DNA from: Vicinamibacteria bacterium
Lineage (GTDB): Bacteria > Acidobacteriota > Vicinamibacteria > Fen-336
Direction: 5' to 3'
DNA: 48,780 bases
Assembly: GCA_025923995.1 (NCBI GenBank)
Contig: JAICEW010000006.1
Span: forward strand, 1 to 48,780
Part shown: in pieces, positions 6,721-15,270 of the stretch
Layout: each line of letters begins with the position of its first letter
Position numbering within the stretch: position 1 is the first letter of the stretch
The notes under the pieces: model-generated
Told to the model about the DNA's origin: nothing
The model's input: the letters and a program-made list of their open reading frames with translations, nothing else
Database searches by the model: none
Translations under genes and position numbers: made by a program

Positions 6721-8556
6721 TCAGGCCGCGTTCAGGTAGTCGCGCAGGGCGCGCACCAGGTCCTCGGCCGTGGCGAACCGCTCGGACGGCGCCTTCGCGA
6801 GCAGGCGCAGCACCAGGCGCTCCAGCTCCGGTGGCACGTCCGGGCGCAGCGTGGACGGACGCGGCGGCGGCTGGGTCAGGTGCATCCGGAGCACGGCGAA
6901 CGGCGTGTCGCCGGCGAAGGGCCGCCGGCCGGTGAGGGTCTCGTAGAACGTGACGCCCAGCGAGTAGAGGTCGCTGCGCGCGTCGGTCTCGCCGCCCTCG
7001 ATCGCCTCGGGCGCGATGTAGTCGGGGCTCCCCAGGAACGCGCCGGTGACGGTGAGGCCCTCGAACCGCCGCGCGCGCGCGATGCCGAAGTCCATCACCT
7101 TCACGTCGCCGTCCGAGAGGAGCATCACGTTGGAGGGCTTGAGGTCGCGGTGCACGACGCCCTTGGAGTGCGCGTAGTCGAGCGCCTCCGCGATCTGGAC
7201 GATCACCTGCGCGGCCTCCTCGGGCGGGAGCGGGCCGTGCCGCTCGAGGCGCGCCTGCAGGGTCTCCCCCGGCAGCAGCTCCATCGCGATGAACGGCACG
7301 CCCTCCACCTCGCCGTGGTCCAGGATGCGGATGACGTTCGGGTGGTGCAGCGTGTGGCCGATGTCGGCCTCGCGCACGAAGCGGTCCAGGAACTCGCGCT
7401 CCTCCAGGAACGCGTAGAGCGGCCGCTTGAGCGCGCACACCTCGCCGTCGCGCTCCGCCTTCCACACCGAGGCCATCCCGCCGCGGCCCAGCGGCTCGAG
7501 CAGCACGTAGTCGCCGAAGAGCTCGCGTCCGGCGTCGTCCCGCCGCACGCCCGGGCTGCCCATTCCTGCGGGCGTGCTGCGCGCGCCCGGCGTCACGTGA
7601 GGCGGACGCGGCGTCGGCGTGAGGCCCACGGGCACGGGCGGGCGCGCCGCGCCCAGACGGCGCCAGGCCCAGAGCGTCAGGAGCAGGAAGACGAGCGCGA
7701 CCGCGCCGTAGGCGATCGGCCGGCGATCGGCCGGTGCGACCGGAGCCAGCCGGCGCCGGAAAGCGCTGCGACCTTCCGGCGGGAGGTCCACCTCATCGAC
7801 CACTTCCTCGTGGCCCGCAAGAGCCAGGCGCACGCGGTGACGCCCGGGCGCCAGGCCGCTGCGCACCAGCCGCCCCCACTCCAGGTCCGTCGTGCCCGCC
7901 AGCTCGTCGTCGATGTAGACGCTGGCCCCGACGGGCTGCGACACGATCTCCAGGGTGGCGGTCACGGACGCCTCCGGGGTCGCGACGGGAGGAGGGGCGT
8001 GCGCGTCCATCGTGGTGGGCGGCGCCTGCCGGACGGGCGGCGCGGGCGCGAGCCCGGGGGGCGCGGTCGCCGCGGGGAGCGAGACGGACGGCGGGGCGGG
8101 AAGGGTGGTGACCGCCTGTGTCGTCGGCGGCGGCGCCACGGCGATCGACGACGCGGGAACGGACGGCGGCGCGGCCGTCGGCGCCGGCTTCGGGGTGAGG
8201 TCCTCGAGGCGGGCCCACAGACGCTGGCGCTGGTCCGCCGGCTCGCGGGCCCACTTCTCCGAGCGCTCGAGCGCGGAGCGCGCCCGCGACGCGTCGCGCA
8301 GCGCCAGGCTGGCCTCGGCCAGCCGCAGGTACGGCGAGTAGTCCCGCTCGACGTTGGTGCCGTACGTGACGACGTTGCGTCCCGGCTCCGGCCGCTGGGC
8401 GATCGCGCGCTCCAGCAGCGTGACCGCGGCCTCGGGCCGTCCCTGGGCGAGGGCGCGGACCCCGCGGCGGTAGGCCTCGTACCACTCCTCCGCGGCCGCG
8501 ACGCTCGCGAAGACGGCGAGCGACGCGATCGCGAGCGCCAGGCGCGATCTCGTCAC
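6721..8556 (-). CDS. Membrane Ser/Thr kinase with N-terminal PEGA sensor
   Basis: The 611-residue protein starts at GTG 8556 with a signal-like helix (LALAIASLAVFASVAAAEE). Residues 20-110 look like helical repeats; a Pro/Ala-rich linker follows; a PEGA domain lies at about 205-275 (TLEIVSQPVGASVYIDDELA). One transmembrane helix at about 281-299 leads to a complete Hanks-type kinase: GRGGMASVW loop, Lys377 in ALKRP, HRDLKPSN with Asp471, DFG at 489, and GSPDYIAPE. PEGA kinases usually have the kinase first; here the sensor precedes the membrane helix, so it should face the periplasm with the kinase inside. An ATG at 8592 would add 12 residues. Targets are unknown; the two FHA regulators at 15318 and 16599 are candidates. 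Confidence 0.9.
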   Translation of the reverse strand: MTRSRLALAIASLAVFASVAAAEEWYEAYRRGVRALAQGRPEAAVTLLERAIAQRPEPGRNVVTYGTNVERDYSPYLRLAEASLALRDASRARSALERSEKWAREPADQRQRLWARLEDLTPKPAPTAAPPSVPASSIAVAPPPTTQAVTTLPAPPSVSLPAATAPPGLAPAPPVRQAPPTTMDAHAPPPVATPEASVTATLEIVSQPVGASVYIDDELAGTTDLEWGRLVRSGLAPGRHRVRLALAGHEEVVDEVDLPPEGRSAFRRRLAPVAPADRRPIAYGAVALVFLLLTLWAWRRLGAARPPVPVGLTPTPRPPHVTPGARSTPAGMGSPGVRRDDAGRELFGDYVLLEPLGRGGMASVWKAERDGEVCALKRPLYAFLEEREFLDRFVREADIGHTLHHPNVIRILDHGEVEGVPFIAMELLPGETLQARLERHGPLPPEEAAQVIVQIAEALDYAHSKGVVHRDLKPSNVMLLSDGDVKVMDFGIARARRFEGLTVTGAFLGSPDYIAPEAIEGGETDARSDLYSLGVTFYETLTGRRPFAGDTPFAVLRMHLTQPPPRPSTLRPDVPPELERLVLRLLAKAPSERFATAEDLVRALRDYLNAA

Positions 8557-8606
8557 GGGGCGAACACTAGGTCCCCCCTGCGCCAAAGGCAAACGTGCCC
8601 CCCGGC

Positions 8607-8635
8607 TTGGACGGGCGCCTCCCTCCTGCTATCGT
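8607..8635 (+). promoter_or_regulatory. Promoter of the pyrophosphatase gene
   Basis: TTGGAC (8607-8612) and TATCGT (8630-8635) are separated by 17 nt and resemble sigma-70 boxes. The start point would fall about 4 nt before the ATG at 8646, so the 5' leader is nearly absent. Confidence 0.55.
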
Positions 8636-8645
8636 CCGACCACCC

Positions 8646-9260
8646 ATGCGGCCGCATCGCGCCCACCCGTGGCACGGCGTCTCGATCGGCCCGGACGCGC
8701 CGCACTCCTGCACCGTCTACGTCGAGATCGTGCCCACCGACACGGTGAAGTACGAGATCGACAAGGAGACCGGCCTGCTGCGGATGGACCGCCCGCAGCA
8801 GTACTCGAACGTGTGCCCCAGCCTGTACGGCTTCATCCCGCAGACGCTGTGCGCGGACCGCGTCGCGGCGATCTGCATGGAGCGGACCGGCCGCCGCGGC
8901 ATCGTGGGCGACGCGGACCCGATGGACATCTGCGTGCTGGCCGAGCGCTCGATCTCGCACGGCGACGTGCTGGTCGAAGCGGTTCCCATCGGCGGCCTGC
9001 GCATGCTCGACGGCAACGAGGCCGACGACAAGATCGTGGCCGTGCTCAGGGACGACGCGGGCTACGGCGCCTACCGCGACATCGCCGCGGTGCCGCGCGC
9101 GCTGCTCGACCGCCTGCGCCACTACTTCCTCACCTACAAGCAGGCGCCCGACCGGCTGACGACGGTGGTCGAGATCACGGACATCTACGGCCGCGACGAG
9201 GCGCACGAGCTGATCGTGCGCAGCCAGGAGGACTACCGGGCGGCGTTCCCGTCCGCCTGA
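8646..9260 (+). CDS. ppa: Family I inorganic pyrophosphatase
   Basis: The 204-residue protein hydrolyses pyrophosphate, which pulls biosynthetic reactions forward, including the ATP sulfurylase step encoded at 41291-43048. The family I signature GDADPMDICVL sits at residues 88-98 with the metal-binding aspartates. VKYEIDKETG and GLRMLDGNEADDKIVAV are the other conserved blocks, the latter supplying further metal and phosphate contacts. At 204 residues it is slightly longer than the ~175-residue E. coli type. The ATG at 8646 follows a good promoter. Its 3' end overlaps the convergent ATP-grasp gene by 28 bp. Confidence 0.95.
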   Translation: MRPHRAHPWHGVSIGPDAPHSCTVYVEIVPTDTVKYEIDKETGLLRMDRPQQYSNVCPSLYGFIPQTLCADRVAAICMERTGRRGIVGDADPMDICVLAERSISHGDVLVEAVPIGGLRMLDGNEADDKIVAVLRDDAGYGAYRDIAAVPRALLDRLRHYFLTYKQAPDRLTTVVEITDIYGRDEAHELIVRSQEDYRAAFPSA

Positions 9261-10123
9261 GTCGCGAGCACGGCGTCCGCCAGACGGGCCGCGGCTCCCG
9301 CCTCGAGGCCCAGGTACAGCACGGGCTCGATCAGCTCCAGCTCCATGAGCACGAACGCGCCGTCGCGCACGATGCCGTCCACGCGGGCATAGGTCGAGCG
9401 CCCCGGAGCGGCGGCCAGCACCGCCGCCGCGTCCGCCACCACGCGTGCGCCGGGATCGCCGACGGCCGCGCGCCCTCCGTACTCCTCCTGGACGCGGAAC
9501 TCGCCGGCCGCCCCGCGCTTCAGCACGGCGTGCGAGAGGGCGCCGGAGATGAAGACGAGCGACCACTCCCCCGCCTCGAGGATCTCGGGCGCCAGCGGCT
9601 GCACCAGCGCGTCGCCCTCCTCCACGATCCCGTCGAGGTCGCCCTGCCGCGACGTGGCGTCGCTCCCCGAGACCCGGAACGTGCGATGGGCCGAGGCCGA
9701 GACGGCCGGCTTCACGACCGCGTCCGTCCAGCCGCGCCGCTCCAGCAGCGCGGCCAGCGGCGTCGGCGCACGGCGCGGCACGCGCACGGTCTCGATGACG
9801 GAGCAGCCGGCCGCCGCCAGCTCGTCCAGGTACGACTTGTGGAGGTTCCAGCGCACGAGCCCCGCCGGGTTCACGAGCGCGCTGCCCTCGCGGGCCCTCG
9901 CGTCGAGCCATTCCGCGAACTCGGCCGGGCGCAGGTGGTAGTCCCACACGGAGCGCAGCACGGCGCGGTCGAGCGACTGCCAGTCGACGTCCGGCGCGTC
10001 CCAGATGACGGGCGACACGAGCGCACCCCGCGCGCGCAGCGCGTCGGCCAGCAGCCGGTCGTCGGGGGTGAGGTCGGGAATCCGCGCGCAGGTGACGAGG
10101 GCGACGTGGGGACGTGGGCTCAG
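9233..10123 (-). CDS. ATP-grasp ligase of RimK/glutathione-synthetase type
   Basis: The 296-residue protein has an N-terminal Rossmann-like half (HVALVTCARIPDLTPDDRLL, VSPVIWDAPDVDW, LRSVWDYHLRP) and a C-terminal ATP-grasp domain with VVKPAVSASAHRTF for ATP, ALVQPLAPEI, GEWSLVFISG, and ELELIEPVLYL for metal binding. Such enzymes join a carboxylate to an amine using ATP; the substrate is unknown. Start choice is awkward: no ATG, GTG or TTG fits, but GGAGGAG (10134-10128) lies 4 nt before CTG at 10123, right at the first beta strand. An ATG at 10219 would add 32 residues that do not look like coding sequence. CTG is my preferred start. Confidence 0.82.
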   Translation of the reverse strand: MSPRPHVALVTCARIPDLTPDDRLLADALRARGALVSPVIWDAPDVDWQSLDRAVLRSVWDYHLRPAEFAEWLDARAREGSALVNPAGLVRWNLHKSYLDELAAAGCSVIETVRVPRRAPTPLAALLERRGWTDAVVKPAVSASAHRTFRVSGSDATSRQGDLDGIVEEGDALVQPLAPEILEAGEWSLVFISGALSHAVLKRGAAGEFRVQEEYGGRAAVGDPGARVVADAAAVLAAAPGRSTYARVDGIVRDGAFVLMELELIEPVLYLGLEAGAAARLADAVLATQADGNAAR

Positions 10124-10229
10124 GGCACTCCTCCGGAGCGCGAAGCCTAACGCACGAAGGCCCGGACGACCGTCTCGCCGCGAGACGGTCGACGTCTCGG
10201 ACAGAGACGGGACGGGCACGAACGAGACG

Positions 10230-10259
10230 TTGACCGCGCACGCGCGGGGGCGCTAGCCT
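10230..10259 (+). promoter_or_regulatory. Promoter of the histidine-kinase operon
   Basis: TTGACC (10230-10235) is followed after 18 nt by TAGCCT (10254-10259). The -35 is strong and the -10 weak. The ATG is 9 nt further on, so the leader is very short. Confidence 0.5.
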
Positions 10260-10268
10260 GCCGGCTGG

Positions 10269-12158
10269 ATGCCCGAGTCACCGCCGAACCCTTCGGGGCC
10301 GCGCCTCCCCTGGCATGTGGTGTACTACCTGCTGGCCGCCTTCAACATCCTCACCGTCTCGGCGTCGCTCTACCTGAACCTGCGGATCACGGACATGTAC
10401 GTGAACGCGGTCGCGTCCAACCACGACTGGGCGCAGCTGCTGGCGGACGCCACCGCGCTCGAGGACCTGACGGGCACGATCAACTCCGCCGGCAACGACA
10501 TCTTCGAGTCGGGCGACCCCGACGGCGAGGCGCGACGCCTCGAGCGCGCGCTGGCGGGCTCGCGCGAGCGGTTGAAGGCGCTCAGCAACGACCTGCTGGC
10601 GACGCTCGGCGCGGAGCAGGCCCCCGGCGTGCTGGTCCACCTGCGTGAGGTGGAGCGCCGCACCGGCGTCATGACCGACCAGGCACGCGAAGTGCTCTCG
10701 CTCTACCGGCAGGGGCGCCGCGACGACGCGGCGCGCCGCATGGCGTCCATGGACCGCGAGTACGGCCGGCTGCTGACCGCGCTGCGCGACCTGCGGGTCC
10801 GCCTCGCGGAGGCGCGCTCGCCGCGGCCGGTGGCGGTGGTCGACCCCGCGACGCGCGAGCACATGCCGGCGACGGCGCGCTGGGAGCGCTTCCAGCGCCA
10901 GACGCAGACCGCGGCGGAGCTGCAGCGCTGGGAGATCCTGCTGGGCGTCCTGATCGTGCTGATGGTGGCGGCGGCGGTGGTGTACGGGCGGAAGACCGCG
11001 GCGTTCATGAAGCAGGACGCGGCCGACAAGGCCCGCTACATCGAGGAGCTGCGCGAGGCGCGCGAGGGGCTGGAGAAGCGCGTCTCGGACCGCACGCAGG
11101 AGCTGCGCGCGTCGGAGACGCTGCTGCGCCGCGCGGCGGAGGACTGGCGGCAGACGTTCGAGGCCATCGAGTCGCCGGTGCTGCTGACGGACCGCTCGGG
11201 CCGCGTGCTGCGCGCCAACCCCGCGGCTGCCGCCGAGGCGAGCGCGTTCCCCGCGGAGCTCGTCGGCCGTCCGGTGGACGACCGGCCGGGAGAGCCCTGG
11301 ACGGCGGCGGGCGCGCTGGTGCCAGGCCTGGAGACCGGAGCCGGCGCGTCCACCCAGGTGCGCGATGCGCGCAGCGGCCGTGTGTGGGACGTCTCCGCCA
11401 ACCCGATCGGCACGGCGGACGGCGCGGACGCGCGCGCGGTCGTGGTGGCCCGCGACATCACGCGCACGGTCGAGCTGCAGGAGGCGGTGCGGCGCGAGGA
11501 GAAGCTGGCCGCGATGGGCTCGCTGGTCGCGGGCGTGGCGCACGAGGTGCGCAACCCGCTCTTCGGCATCGCGGGGACGGTCGACGTGCTGGAGGCGCGC
11601 TTCGCCGACAACGAGGCGTTCCAGAAGTACCTCACCGTCATCCGCCGCGACGTCGGGCGGCTGCAGGGCCTCATGCGCGACCTGCTCGAGTTCGGCAAGC
11701 CGGGCGACCTGGAGCGGACCTCGGTGGGCCTCGAGACCATCCTCCAGGAGGCCGTCCGGGCCTGCGAGCCGGTGGCAGCCGATTTGCTTGTGCGGCAGGA
11801 CGTGCCGACCGGACTGCCCGCCATCTACGCCGACCGACAGCGCGTGGTCCAGGTGTTCCAGAACCTGGTCCAGAACGCCATCCAGCATTCGCCGCCGGGG
11901 GCGCGCGTCAGCATCGAGGCCGGGTCGGTGCCGGAGGGCCGCGCGGTCTGGTGCGCCGTGCGCGACGCCGGGCCGGGCTTCGCCCCCGAGGACCTGCGGC
12001 GGCTGTTCGAGCCGTTCTACACGCGCCGCCACGGCGGCACCGGGCTGGGCCTGTCGATCGCCCAGCGCATCGTGGAGCAGCACGGGGGGCGCATCGAGGC
12101 CGGGAATCACCCGGAGGGAGGCGCGGTGGTGACCGTCACGCTGCCCGCGGCGGCTTAA
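10269..12158 (+). CDS. Membrane PAS sensor histidine kinase
   Basis: A 629-residue sensor kinase. A transmembrane helix at about 16-38 and another at about 220-240 enclose an all-helical periplasmic domain of roughly 180 residues. A coiled coil with RYIEELREAREGLEKRV links to a PAS domain at about 290-400. The phosphoacceptor His425 lies in VAGVAHEVRNPL, and the ATPase domain has an N box (VFQNLVQNAIQHSPPG) and the G2 box GTGLGLSIAQ at about 591. It heads a same-strand cluster with an NtrC-type regulator 4 nt downstream, which it presumably phosphorylates. The signal is unknown; the downstream cytochrome c suggests a redox link. Confidence 0.95.
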   Translation: MPESPPNPSGPRLPWHVVYYLLAAFNILTVSASLYLNLRITDMYVNAVASNHDWAQLLADATALEDLTGTINSAGNDIFESGDPDGEARRLERALAGSRERLKALSNDLLATLGAEQAPGVLVHLREVERRTGVMTDQAREVLSLYRQGRRDDAARRMASMDREYGRLLTALRDLRVRLAEARSPRPVAVVDPATREHMPATARWERFQRQTQTAAELQRWEILLGVLIVLMVAAAVVYGRKTAAFMKQDAADKARYIEELREAREGLEKRVSDRTQELRASETLLRRAAEDWRQTFEAIESPVLLTDRSGRVLRANPAAAAEASAFPAELVGRPVDDRPGEPWTAAGALVPGLETGAGASTQVRDARSGRVWDVSANPIGTADGADARAVVVARDITRTVELQEAVRREEKLAAMGSLVAGVAHEVRNPLFGIAGTVDVLEARFADNEAFQKYLTVIRRDVGRLQGLMRDLLEFGKPGDLERTSVGLETILQEAVRACEPVAADLLVRQDVPTGLPAIYADRQRVVQVFQNLVQNAIQHSPPGARVSIEAGSVPEGRAVWCAVRDAGPGFAPEDLRRLFEPFYTRRHGGTGLGLSIAQRIVEQHGGRIEAGNHPEGGAVVTVTLPAAA

Positions 12159-12162
12159 CCGC

Positions 12163-13551
12163 ATGGCCCCGCGGCGGCTCCTGGTCGTGGACGACGATCC
12201 CTCCGGGCGCTTCGCGCTGCGCGAGTACTTCGCGCTGCGCGGGTACGAAGTGGACGACGTCGACAGCCTGCGCGCGGCGCTCGAGTCGTTCCAGTCGGCG
12301 CGGCCGGACGCGGCCGTGCTCGACTACGCGCTGCCCGACGGGACGGCGCTCGACCTGCTGCCGCGGCTGCGCTCCCTCGATCCCACGGTGCCGCTCGTCG
12401 TCCTCACGGGCCACGGCTCGATCGACCTGGCCGTGCAGGCCGTGAAGGAGGGGGCCGAGCACTTCTTCACCAAGCCGGTCGAGCTGGCGACGCTCGCGGT
12501 CGTGATCGAGCGCCTGCTCGACCAGCAGCGCCAGCGGCAGCGCGTGCTGGCCGGCAAGACGCGCGAGGCGCGGCGCGCGATCGACCCGTTCCTGGGCACG
12601 AGCCCGGCGGTGCGCCGGCTGGCCGAGGAGGCGACCCGCGTGCAGGCCTCGGACAGCCCGATGCTGATCCAGGGCGAGACGGGCACGGGCAAGGGCGTGC
12701 TGGCCGCGTGGCTGCACCGTCACGGCCCGCGCGCGGAAGAGGCGTTCGTGGACCTCAACTGCGCGACGCTCTCGAAGGAGCTGCTGGAGTCCGAGCTGTT
12801 CGGGCACGAGAAGGGCGCGTTCACCGGGGCGGTCGCGGCCAAGCCCGGCCTGCTGGAGGTGGCCCATCGCGGGACGCTGTTCCTGGACGAGCTGGGCGAC
12901 ATGGACCCCGCGGTGCAGCCGAAGCTGCTGAAGGTCCTCGAGGAGAAGCGCTACCGCCGGCTGGGCGAAGTGCGCGACCGGCAGGTCGACGTGAGGCTGA
13001 TCGCGGCCACGCACCAGGACCTGGCGGCGCTGGTCGGCAGCAGGACGTTCCGGCAGGACCTGTTCTACCGCATCGCCGCCATCCCGCTGGTGGTGCCGCC
13101 GGTGCGCGAGCGAGCCGAGGACATCCCGCTGCTGGCGCGCGACCTGCTCGACCGCATCGCCGCGGACCTGGGCCGCGGACGGCTCGACATCACGTCCGCC
13201 GCGCTGGCGGCCCTGGGCGCGTACTCGTGGCCGGGCAACATCCGCGAGCTGCGCAACGTGCTGGAGCGCGCCGTGCTGCTGTGCCGCGACCGCACGATCG
13301 ACGCGGGCGACCTGCGGTTCCTCCACGCGGGCGCGCCGGCGGTCCTTCCCCCGCCGCCGGCCCCGGCGGCGCCCGCGGCCGAGCTCCACGACACCTCGAT
13401 GACGCTCGAGGAGGTGGAGCGCCGTCACATCGTGGCCGTGCTCGAGGAGGAGGACGGGCGGGTGGAGGCGGCGGCGCGCCGCCTGGGCGTCCCCCGCAGC
13501 TCGCTCTACAAGCGGCTGCGCGTGCTGGGGCTGGTGGGCTCGCGGTCGTGA
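12163..13551 (+). CDS. NtrC-type sigma-54-dependent response regulator
   Basis: The 462-residue protein has all three NtrC-family domains. The receiver holds Asp54 (VLDYALPDG). The AAA+ domain has Walker A GETGTGKG (residues 171-178), the GAFTGA loop that contacts sigma-54 (about 218-223) and Walker B LFLDELGDM. The Fis-type helix-turn-helix is at the C-terminus (EAAARRLGVPRSSLYKRLRV). It should activate sigma-54 promoters once phosphorylated by the kinase encoded 4 nt upstream. I looked for a -24/-12 element in the neighbouring gaps and found none, so its targets probably lie elsewhere. Its stop overlaps the next start (GTGA). Confidence 0.96.
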   Translation: MAPRRLLVVDDDPSGRFALREYFALRGYEVDDVDSLRAALESFQSARPDAAVLDYALPDGTALDLLPRLRSLDPTVPLVVLTGHGSIDLAVQAVKEGAEHFFTKPVELATLAVVIERLLDQQRQRQRVLAGKTREARRAIDPFLGTSPAVRRLAEEATRVQASDSPMLIQGETGTGKGVLAAWLHRHGPRAEEAFVDLNCATLSKELLESELFGHEKGAFTGAVAAKPGLLEVAHRGTLFLDELGDMDPAVQPKLLKVLEEKRYRRLGEVRDRQVDVRLIAATHQDLAALVGSRTFRQDLFYRIAAIPLVVPPVRERAEDIPLLARDLLDRIAADLGRGRLDITSAALAALGAYSWPGNIRELRNVLERAVLLCRDRTIDAGDLRFLHAGAPAVLPPPPAPAAPAAELHDTSMTLEEVERRHIVAVLEEEDGRVEAAARRLGVPRSSLYKRLRVLGLVGSRS

Positions 13552-13931
13552 GCACGCGACGCATCCTCGTCGTCGACGACGAGGAATCGATCTGCCTGGC
13601 CATGAAGGACTACCTGGAGCACGGCGGGTTCGACGTGGACAGCGCGCACGAGCTGGAGGAGGCGGAGGCGCTGCTGGCCCCGGGCCGCTACGCGGTCGTG
13701 ATCGCGGACCTGCGGCTCTCGGCCCGCGACGCGGCCGGCGGGCTGCGCCTGCTGCGGCGCGTGCGCGAGACCTGCCCCGGCACGCGCACGGTCCTGCTCA
13801 CCGCGTACGGATCGCCGGAGGCGGAGGCGGAGGCGAAGCGCATGGGCGTCGACGCGCTGCTGGCCAAGGCCGCGGGGCTGCGGGAGGTGGCGGGGGTCGT
13901 GCGCGGGCTGCTGTCGCACGCACGGGCGTGA
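13548..13931 (+). CDS. Single-domain response regulator (REC only)
   Basis: The 127-residue protein is a lone receiver domain starting at GTG 13548, which overlaps the stop of the NtrC-type gene by 4 nt. It has the acidic pocket VVDDEE, phosphoacceptor Asp54 in VIADLRLS, the conserved Thr/Ser in VLLTAYGS and Lys in LLAKAAG. With no output domain it may act as a phosphate sink or modulate its partner kinase. It is the second receiver for the one kinase in this operon. The overlap on both sides indicates translational coupling. Confidence 0.92.
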   Translation: MSTRRILVVDDEESICLAMKDYLEHGGFDVDSAHELEEAEALLAPGRYAVVIADLRLSARDAAGGLRLLRRVRETCPGTRTVLLTAYGSPEAEAEAKRMGVDALLAKAAGLREVAGVVRGLLSHARA

Positions 13932-14686
13932 AGCGCATCCTGGCCGCCCTGCTGATCTCGGCCGCCGCGGCGCTGTTCGCCTTCCACCGCTGGCGGACCG
14001 GGAACATCGGCGCCGTGCAGCGCGGGTTCGACGTCGCATCCCGCCGCGGCTGCTTCACCTGCCACGGCCCGGGGGGCAACCACGGCGCTCCCAACCCCGG
14101 CCACGGCCTGGGCGACGTGCCCTCCTTCACCGGCGGCCTCGTCCGCATGTACGCGCGCGACGAGGCCGAGATCCGCGAGTGGATCCTGGACGGCCTCACC
14201 CGCCGGGTGCGCGACGACCCCGAGCAGATGGCGCTGCGGCGCGACGCCACCATCCGCATGCCGGCCTGGCGCGGGCTCATCAGCGACCGCGAGCTCGACG
14301 ACCTGGTCGCGTTCGTGAAGGCGGTGTCGGACTTCGAGTCTCCCGACGATCCCAAGGCCGAGGAGGGACGGAAGATCGCGCAGCGCATCGGGTGCTTCAA
14401 CTGCCACGGGCCCCAGGGACGCGGGTCCGCGCTCAACGTGCGCGCGTTCAAGGGCTACATCCCGTCGTGGGACGGCGCGGACTTCGCGGAGCTGGTGCGC
14501 GACGACCGCGAGATCCGCGCGTGGATCCTCGACGGCGGCACGCGCCGCGCCTACGCCAACCCCGCCGCCCGCTGGTTCCTCGAGCGCCAGCCCATCAAGA
14601 TGCCCGCCTACCGCGGGCGGCTGACCGAGGACGAGGTGGCGCGGATCATCGACTACATGCACTGGCTGCGCGCACACCCTTATTGA
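13928..14686 (+). CDS. Di-heme c-type cytochrome, membrane-anchored
   Basis: The 252-residue protein has an N-terminal signal or anchor helix (ILAALLISAAAALFAF) and two similar halves, each with one heme-binding site: CFTCH at residues 42-46 and CFNCH at 156-160. Each half ends with a possible distal Met ligand (RMPAWRG and KMPAYRG). This is a tandem cytochrome c repeat, periplasmic and probably tethered. It starts at GTG 13928, overlapping the REC gene by 4 nt, so it belongs to the two-component operon. It may be an electron carrier whose redox state the kinase monitors; that link is inference. Confidence 0.93.
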   Translation: MKRILAALLISAAAALFAFHRWRTGNIGAVQRGFDVASRRGCFTCHGPGGNHGAPNPGHGLGDVPSFTGGLVRMYARDEAEIREWILDGLTRRVRDDPEQMALRRDATIRMPAWRGLISDRELDDLVAFVKAVSDFESPDDPKAEEGRKIAQRIGCFNCHGPQGRGSALNVRAFKGYIPSWDGADFAELVRDDREIRAWILDGGTRRAYANPAARWFLERQPIKMPAYRGRLTEDEVARIIDYMHWLRAHPY

Positions 14687-14693
14687 CGCGTCC

Positions 14694-14745
14694 CCGGGTC
14701 TCATGGACCCGGACGCAGGCGGCCCGGTGGGAGCACCGGGCCGCC
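14694..14745. terminator. Hairpins between convergent genes
   Basis: Two hairpins follow the cytochrome gene: CCGGGTC/GACCCGG (14694-14700 and 14706-14712), and a stronger 11-bp stem GGCGGCCCGGT/ACCGGGCCGCC (14718-14728 and 14735-14745, 6-nt loop). No T-run follows, so termination efficiency is uncertain, but the placement between two convergent genes fits a bidirectional terminator. Confidence 0.6.
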
Positions 14746-14769
14746 TTCAGCCAGTGACGGCCATGGGCA

Positions 14770-15195
14770 CTACAGCAGCGGGACCGAGACGCGCGCGGTG
14801 TCCTGCGCGACCGCGCCGAGCGAGGGCTCGGCGTTGGCGGTCGCCGGCGACGGGGCGGGGAGCTTGCGCCCGTTGCGGCTGCCCGTCCAGACCTCGACCA
14901 GCGCGTAGGCGGAGCCGCTCTTCTCGAAGACGAGCGTCGGGCCCTGCCACACGGTCTCGACACCGTTCTCCTCGAGCCGGTTCGTCATCACGAACGCGCC
15001 GCCCTCGTAGCCCGTCACGCCCAGGACGCCCTGCGACGTCGAGACCTGGTAGGTGCCGGCCGGAAGCGTCTTCCCGCCCATCTGGAAGCTGAAGGGGATG
15101 TCGGCGCGCAGGTCCGCGGCCGAGGCCGGGGAGCCGGTGAGCGCGACGGCGGCGGCCAGTCCGGCCGCCAGGACGAATGAAAGCTGGGTCTTCAA
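14770..15195 (-). CDS. Small secreted protein, copy A (LP-GTY family)
   Basis: The 141-residue protein has a signal peptide (LSFVLAAGLAAAVALTGSPASAA) and a mature domain beginning ADLRADIPFSFQMGGKTLPAG, followed by TYQV and a central GGAFVMTNRLEE. Proteins with this 'IPF.F..g...LPaGtY.v' core are frequent in acidobacteria; their role is not established. TTG at 15195 is chosen because GGAGGAG lies close upstream and the signal peptide starts right there; the 26 residues before it look non-coding. It is divergent from a wHTH-FHA regulator across 122 bp. The second copy at 16071-16469 shows the same layout, so the two modules arose by duplication. Confidence 0.85.
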   Translation of the reverse strand: MKTQLSFVLAAGLAAAVALTGSPASAADLRADIPFSFQMGGKTLPAGTYQVSTSQGVLGVTGYEGGAFVMTNRLEENGVETVWQGPTLVFEKSGSAYALVEVWTGSRNGRKLPAPSPATANAEPSLGAVAQDTARVSVPLL

Positions 15196-15270
15196 TGTCT
15201 CCTCCTTGCCGCCCTCGTGGCGACGCAATCGAACCAACGATCCGCAGGCGGTTTTGTTCGGCCCCGAGGC

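Noticed and set aside
5339-7465. 708-codon minus-strand frame across the FadL and kinase genes
   Set aside because: It is in another frame of two well-supported genes and has an Arg/Ala/Gly-only composition.
9980-10269. Sigma-54 -24/-12 promoter for the NtrC-type regulator cluster
   Set aside because: No GG-N10-GC element of the TGGCAC-N5-TTGC type was seen in the adjacent gaps.
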